Shown here: in pieces, positions 58,512 to 64,000 of the stretch
How the letters are laid out: each line of letters opens with the position of its first letter
Position numbering within the stretch: position 1 is the stretch's first letter
NCBI GenBank assembly: GCA_022592435.1
Contig: JABYQS010000069.1
Coordinates: forward strand, 124,001-188,000
DNA length: 64,000 nt
Reading direction: 5' to 3'
From: Cerioporus squamosus
Lineage: Eukaryota > Basidiomycota > Agaricomycetes > Polyporales > Polyporaceae
Translations under genes and position numbers: made by a program
The notes under the pieces: generated by a model
The model's database searches: none
What the model was told of the DNA's origin: nothing
What the model saw: only the letters and a program-made list of their open reading frames with translations

Positions 58512-61500
58512 CTAGCGGCGGCGGTCGAAACGTCGGCACCGACTTGCGTATAGTGGTGCCGGTCCGTCGGTCTTGACGGTCTTCATGAGCTCGCTAATGA
58601 GGTAATGGGTCAGGTTCTCAGTAGACTCCGCCGGAGCAGTGGTTGTCGCAGCAGCGGGAAGCGCAGGCTCGTCTACCTGCATCTCGTTACCCTTGTTCTC
58701 GCCAGACGGCGTTGTCTGCGAGGGTGGCGTGGACGACGGCTTCAGGCTGATAGTCTTGACCGATGAGTAAGGCTGGGAGAGTTGGCACAACTCCTCTGTT
58801 ATCTTCACGAAGGCCTCGGGATCGCGGAGCGCGGTGGAGTTACACCCAGAGACGAAGGCGCTGATCTCGACCATGCGGGTACGAGGATGAGAGAAGAAAC
58901 GCTTGACTTCTTGGCGCATAACATGCTGCAGAGTGGCCTGGTTCTCGACGACGTGGCGTACGATGATTGCGATGTAGGACTGGATGCCCGTTCCACTCTG
59001 GGTGCCGGAAGAGACCCTCAAGTACTGGAAGAGTAACCCAACACCGTTGCGCTTGACGAAGGATTCGGCGATCTTCTGATCCCGGGTCAAGAGGACGATG
59101 AGCCGCAGCACGGAGATGAGCTCGTCCTTAGGAAGAGTTGGAACAGCAAGGAGACGCATGCAGAAGTCGAAGAGGGAGTTGCGAGCTTCAGCGTATCGGG
59201 GGCCGTGAGCAATAGATTCGGGGACGATGGGCTCATTCTCCTTCGGAAGCGAGATGCTACGGGGGGAATCGCCAGACACCAGCAGGGACTCGACGATGAG
59301 GAGCTGAGCGGACAGCCACTTCGGGATGACAGGCTGTCCGTCTTCTCTAGGGTTCGACAACAGAAGGGACAAGAGGACGTTCATGAGTTTCTCCGCCTCC
59401 TTCTCCGCCATTTGCGAAGCAGGGGAAGACGGCTCACCGAGTACGAGCGCGAGCAGATGACACCTGACGGAGAGAGGCTGCTCCTGCACGTCGTATGTCG
59501 AGGGAGAGAACGTCTGAATGTCGTTGATGAGCGCCTTGACCGCTTGCGTACGATAATCACTTGTTGGCCCGACGAAGACGTTCTGGACGTCGAAGACCAG
59601 AGAGGGGTGTTCGTCGGCGAGACTGAGAACACGGCGGCCAATGCCCTCCTTGAGAGGCTCTAGCGCAGCATTCAACTCCTTGGCCCACTCTTCAGCACTC
59701 TTTCCAGGAGGTGCGGGAGACTCTTCCGGGGCAGCAGCGAGTACCGGAACGCTCTCCGGAGCCGCCGATGCATCTTCGTCGGAGGCAGCTGAAGCAGGGT
59801 CGCCTGCAGTTGGCCCCTCAGCTGCACCCTCAACCGGGGCTTGACCTTCAACCGGGGCTTCACCCTCAGCCGGTGCGGCGGCTTGACCTTCGGCAGCAGC
59901 GGGTTGAGGTTCGGGAGCAGCAGGTTGATCTTCGGCAGCCGGCTCTGGATCCGGAGGGAGCGGGTATGGCTGAGCAAGCAAGAGCTCGGTCGCCGCATTG
60001 ACGTTGTTGCGCGTCCTCAGCAGCGCACGCTCGGCAGCAGAGCGCGGGAAGCCCATGTCCATCAACTGTCGGATGCGATTCTCGTCCGGTGCGGCCACGG
60101 GTATACGAGGCACTCCGAGACCACCGGCACCAAGAATCGAGGCCGAGGCCTGCACGTCCTTGATCTCCTCATTCTCCGCATTCAGGAGCTCAATGACGAT
60201 GTCAACCACGAGCTTGCTGACGCCGATTGGTGCTGAAGGCAACCAGGACGCTTCCCACACGGAGCGAACCAGCAGCAACGCGGCGTGACGCATGCGAACA
60301 AGGAAGTTGTGCGGCTCGAAGTACTCTGCGTCGGTGTCCTTCTTGTCGGTAGTGATGGCGAGAGGAGTTTGATTTGAGTCGAAGAGGGGCCTCGACGACA
60401 CGAGAGGCTGGATCAGGGACAGAGCAACCTTCAAGCCATTGAACGCGTGCGTGAGCTCCTGCTTAGTGACCTCTGACCGCTGTCGGCGTTGACTTGAGTA
60501 ATCATGTCGATGGTGGTGAGGAACTCCCGGCAGAGACCAAAAAGTGCCTCAAGACCGCCAACACGGTTGAACGCCACGAGCAACATGGTGTGGAGAGTCC
60601 TCTGAGATGGTCGCTCTGGTGGGCGTAATATGGTCAGCGACAACGATTACAATGGCAATATGAACGTTAAGCTTACCGTCGACAAGGAGAGCCATCGTCG
60701 TGTTCAGCATGGACGTGTAGTAGGAGAACAAAGACAACTTGTCGCCTGTACCGCGGACGTCAGCGTATGCATCAGTAAGTCAGAGATAGTCCATACTGAA
60801 GGTCTTCTGCTCCAGATGCTTGACAATAATGTCAGCCAGAACGGCAGCCGCCTCCTTGATCTTCGCCTTCTGGCCGGTATCCGAGCTCCGGCGTGTCTGG
60901 AACAATCGTACGATGGCTGCGAATGTATGTCAACACAATACGACACTGAGACAAGTATGCACCTGCACTTACACTGGAAGAACGGACCCAGCGACGACGG
61001 AATCTGCGTCACGAGGTGCTTCAGGCCCTTGGCATTCTTGTCCCGAGGTTGCTCCTCCTTCTTCGCCGTCGTGGACGTTGCTGGTGCACTCGACGTTGAC
61101 GCTTCACCGGGCGTGGCACCGTTTGTGGCAGCTCCCGACGGGGTATCCGCGGTCCGCTCTCCGACAGCAGTGGGCGCCTGTCCGTCTTGAGCAGGGGCAG
61201 CAGCACCCGAACCAGAGAGCAGGCTAGAGAAGAGATCGTGTGGATGTGTAGAGATGTCGATCCCTCGCGCAGACAGTGCGGACTTCAGAGTGATGTTCTC
61301 CCACACGCAGGCGCGCTGCAGAGCCCCGAGCTCGCCTAAGGCGGAAGGCGTACGGCCGATGAGAGACTGCAAGAGGGTTTGAGTTGCACGACCATGCGAG
61401 TACCCGGCGGTTGCGTAGATGTCGGAAAGAAGGGAGATGCGAGTGTGAAGTGTGATGAGCTTGCGGAAGCGATCATTTGCCTTCTCCTCTTCTTCGCCAG

Positions 61501-62330
61501 CTGTATCGTTATCAGTAGCAGTTCGAGTTAGCAACAAAAACGACTAACCACTGAAGTCGACCAGCGATAGTAATTTGGGTTGCTCCTCCATGGTCTGCCA
61601 GAAGTCCTTGTACTCATCGAGGGACTCCTGGACGATCTTGACGAGGAACGTAAGCGTCTCTCTAGTCGCTGCCTCTGCCATCGTGCGGATAACTTGTACC
61701 AGCGAGTCCGAAGCGACGCTGTTCGCGAAGTCGTAAGGAAGACACGGCAGCGAGGTGAGCCTGGCAAGGCGATCCATCCCATCAGCGTCAGCAACGAAGT
61801 CTCGGCAATGCGGCACATGTTGGAAGAAGCCATCGAGGAACTGAGAGTAAGACCGTGAGCAAACCCCTCCAAGACTGTCGAGACTATGTGTGACATTACC
61901 TTTCCGAAGACGTCAATATAAGAGATAACCAGATTGTCATGCGACCGGCCGAAGAGGTCACTCGCGCTGGAGCTGTGTTGCTCCGAGTTTGTTGGCTGAG
62001 CGGTGGCTGACGGTTGTTCCGCGGGCGCGGGCTGGTCAACGTCCATAGCCACGCCAGCATCCGCGCTTGAAGACTCGGCGGGAGCAGAGTTCTGCGGCTG
62101 CAGCTTGTAGTAGTGCTTGATGTCGTCAGAAACAGTAAACGCGCTGCCGAGCTCTTCAATCTTGCCCATCGTCGTCTTGATGGCAGCGAAGACCTTGTCT
62201 TTCAGCGCAGGATGATGACGAATGAGCTCCTCGATGGATGTGCCTATAAGAACTGCGTTCTCTTTCTCCTGCAGGACGCGCTGGTGGTCCTCGGACGTGA
62301 AGATGGAGAATAGGCTCGGGGTAGTGTGAG
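58512..62330 (-). pseudogene. TOM1/HUWE1-like HECT E3 ligase, middle region only (DUF913 + UBA), no HECT
   Basis: From about 62,330 the minus strand reads FTSEDHQRVLQEKENAV, LIGTSIEELIRHHPALK and IEELGSAFTVSDDIKHYYKL, then VISYIDVFGKFLDGFFQHV, LPCLPYDFANSVASDSLVQ and ESLDEYKDFWQTM, matching the DUF913 part of TOM1/HUWE1. After several introns a 640-codon ORF (60434-58512) has a UBA domain (IRQLMDMGFPRSAAERALL), an Ala/Pro/Glu-rich linker, and the armadillo-like part around YAEARNSLFDFCMRLLAVP. It ends at THYLISELMKTVKTDG plus ~16 unrelated residues. True orthologues run past 3000 residues to a HECT domain, which is absent here. The DUF908 start is also missing. Frames inside are intact. This is a gene fragment or a truncated gene without ligase activity. 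Confidence 0.75.
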
Positions 62331-63156
62331 TGGCCGATCTGATTGGGCCACAGCGCCCGGGGCGCGCTATCGGCTCGGACTGGACTGTTGGCGATGCGGT
62401 GTGGGGTAACGGTGTCGTCGCAAGACGCACGGCTGCGCCCTCTGCGCCCTTATTCGTCTCGAGGCGTGCAAGTTGTTCCTGCAGTTTGGGCAGGTCGTAG
62501 CGGTGGATCGGACGCGATGGCGAGTCATAGGGCCGCTCGGCTCGTCGCCTCCGCCTTGAGCTCGTCGATAGGTATCCGGACGGAGGCGATATCGTGGGCG
62601 CGTTGCTCGTCAGCTTGGTACGCGGCTTGCAGACGGTTGCGTTGGTCTTCAACGTCGGCGATGACTTCGCGTGCAGCGACGAGACGCTTGTTCGGGGCCT
62701 CATGCTTCCCGTGGTCGAGGACATGGATCTCGGCTTCGAGTGCGAGCTTGCAATGCTGGAAAAGACATATGTGTTAGTATGATTGTTACAACTGGAATAG
62801 AGTGAGTGGGCTTACGTTGCGCATGCCTCATCGACCAAGTCGATGGCACAGTTGGACACCTGTCTTGGCGTGAGGTAGTTGTGGGCGAGGTGCGAGGCGG
62901 CAATGAGCAGTGTTCTCGACACGATTTGCGTCTTTCGTCGTATCTGGGAGAAGCATTGGGTGGACTATGGCGTCCGGATGGATGATGGCGTGTGGCTTTG
63001 TCGTTCACCGCCTAGGAGGGACATGTTCAGGTTATCAGGTAGGGATATCATGTTCAAGAAATATACGTACCTGCTCGTGGATAGATGCGAGCGTCGGTGG
63101 CGCGTCTACTGCGTATTGGAGAATCGACTTGTGCTCGCGCCAGTCGACGATGTGCT
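62331..63156 (-). pseudogene. Unidentified segment with coiled-coil, joined upstream of the TOM1-like part
   Basis: Going down the minus strand, exons read HIVDWREHKSILQYAV with APPTLASIHEQ, then RRKTQIVSRTLLIAASHLA with NYLTPRQVSNCAIDLVDE, then a helical Gln/Glu/Arg-rich part (HCKLALEAEIHVLDHG, EVIADVEDQRNRLQAAYQ) and IHRYDLPKLQEQLARLE. GT-AG introns separate them. I do not recognise these as part of TOM1 or eIF4G. Some frames disagree across junctions. Either this is a third source gene or the real 5' portion of a chimeric transcript. Confidence 0.4.
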
Positions 63157-63184
63157 ACAGCGAACACATGAGGTTAACATAACA

Positions 63185-63974
63185 TAGGAAGCGACTGTTA
63201 CGCACCTGCAGTATGAACTGCATGCGGAAGTTGACGTTTGGGTTCTTTGTGAGGTCCCTCATGCGCGAGAAGTAGACGTCCACGTGCGCGGGGCCGTTCA
63301 GGGTATCGAGGATATGGTCGACAGTCGTCAGGAGCTTGAACAAGCTCTCGATTTCCTCCTCCACCGGGTCGTCGACGTTGGCGAGGACCGTATTCACACA
63401 TTCGTGCATGTACACTCCGCGAGCGTCTGCAGCTCGCACGGCCCGGCGACGAACCTGATGAGGCCGAGATATTGACGGTTGGTGTTCTGAGCAGCGTAGT
63501 ACGCGTCGGAGACGATGGTCTCGCACTCATTGTTGCGCTTCACGGCCGCCTTCGCAGCCTGGTCCTCCGCGGCTTTCGTCCGAGCGGCGGCGACAGCAGC
63601 CGCTTTGGGGACGGACCGACGCTCGAAGTCGTCCTGGCAGTGGTTGAGGAGATACTTGCAGAAGAGCTGGCGACGCGCGACGGGCTTGGCCTCGTTGTTC
63701 GTGATCCGGTCGTCGTGCATGTCCGGGTCCATCTGCTCCATCATCTTCGGACAGAGACGGGCGTACATGTCGGACGACGCCACGTCGGCCGTCGTCTTGT
63801 CAAACGCAAGCCGGATGACTTGGACGAGCGTCCGTCGGTCCTTCTGCTTCGCCGACTTGTTCGCCCATGCGATGGTCTGTTGGATATGGAGTCGAAGCGT
63901 TCCACAGCTAGCTTGGCGAGCAGGGTCGACAACAACGGGCGATTGCTGATCGACGACCTAGGGTTTTTCGGCAA
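63185..63974 (-). pseudogene. eIF4G MIF4G-domain fragment with frame breaks
   Basis: The minus strand reads LLAKLAVERFDSIS, then in another frame TIAWANKSAKQKDRR, TLVQVIRLAFDKTTADVA, MYARLCPKMMEQMDPDM, RQLFCKYLLNHCQDDFERR and YYAAQNTNRQYLGLIRFV, then in a third frame VYMHECVNTVLANVDDP, EEEIESLFKLLTTVDHILD and VYFSRMRDLTKNPNVNFRMQ. This is the MIF4G domain of eIF4G, which binds eIF4A in translation initiation. One-base breaks fall near 63,880 and near 63,420. Intact MIF4G sequence has no gap at these points. The fragment runs to the window edge and stops before eIF4G's C-terminal parts. Divergence from typical eIF4G and frame loss argue for a non-functional copy. Confidence 0.75.
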
Positions 63975-64000
63975 TACTCGCAGGCCGGGATTAGCGGAGA

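Noticed and set aside
1..64000. CRISPR arrays, rRNA genes, prokaryotic operon signals
   Set aside because: None seen; intron-rich fungal genes make prokaryotic features implausible.

Overview
The window looks like a chromosomal segment of an Agaricomycete fungus (basidiomycete, probably a polypore). It is GC-rich. Genes are split by many 45-80 nt GT-AG introns, often with GTRNGT donors and CAG/TAG acceptors. The recognisable families fit that group: GH92 mannosidases, a CE16-like SGNH esterase, a DUF6534 membrane protein, a DUF7025-type AAA ATPase, and single-pass mucin-like membrane proteins. Ribosome binding sites and operons do not apply.

Left part (1-25 kb), ordinary gene-dense chromosome: the 3' part of an acidic Ser/Pro-rich protein (+, runs off the left edge); a GH92 alpha-mannosidase (-, 2.2-6.0 kb); an AAA ATPase (-, 6.7-9.6 kb); an ACS-family MFS transporter (+, 11.3-13.9 kb); a second GH92 (+, 15.5-18.9 kb) with two apparent frame breaks; a short-chain dehydrogenase (-, 19.2-20.7 kb); and a Zn2Cys6/AT-hook transcription factor (-, 21.6-24.9 kb). 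The two mannosidases face away from each other around the ATPase and the transporter. Secreted enzymes plus a permease suggest glycan and small-molecule uptake, but this is only inferred from proximity.

Middle (25-33 kb): an 8 kb stretch where I cannot support any gene. It holds a diverged direct duplication and several short repeats. At 33.1-35.3 kb lies a CE16-like esterase whose first intron carries a ~440 bp terminal-inverted-repeat element (MITE-like); a second, 128 bp inverted-repeat element lies just past its 3' end.

Right part (37-56 kb), accessory region: a cluster of single-pass membrane proteins (signal peptide or short N-terminus, Ser/Thr stalk, one transmembrane helix, basic stop-transfer, long cytoplasmic tail ending in PPxY-like or DGG[VI]RL motifs). 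Two of them (46.7-48.1 kb and 49.5-51.1 kb) are a segmental tandem duplication in which one copy is decayed. A DUF6534 seven-helix-type gene lies among them.

Right end (57-64 kb), minus strand: an unidentified conserved-looking gene, then what appears to be a mosaic. It contains a TOM1/HUWE1-like E3 ligase middle region (DUF913 + UBA) that stops abruptly without a HECT domain, joined upstream to an unidentified coiled-coil segment and to a frame-broken eIF4G MIF4G fragment. Frame breaks recur in the accessory genes while the housekeeping-like genes read through cleanly; gene decay and residual assembly indels are both possible.
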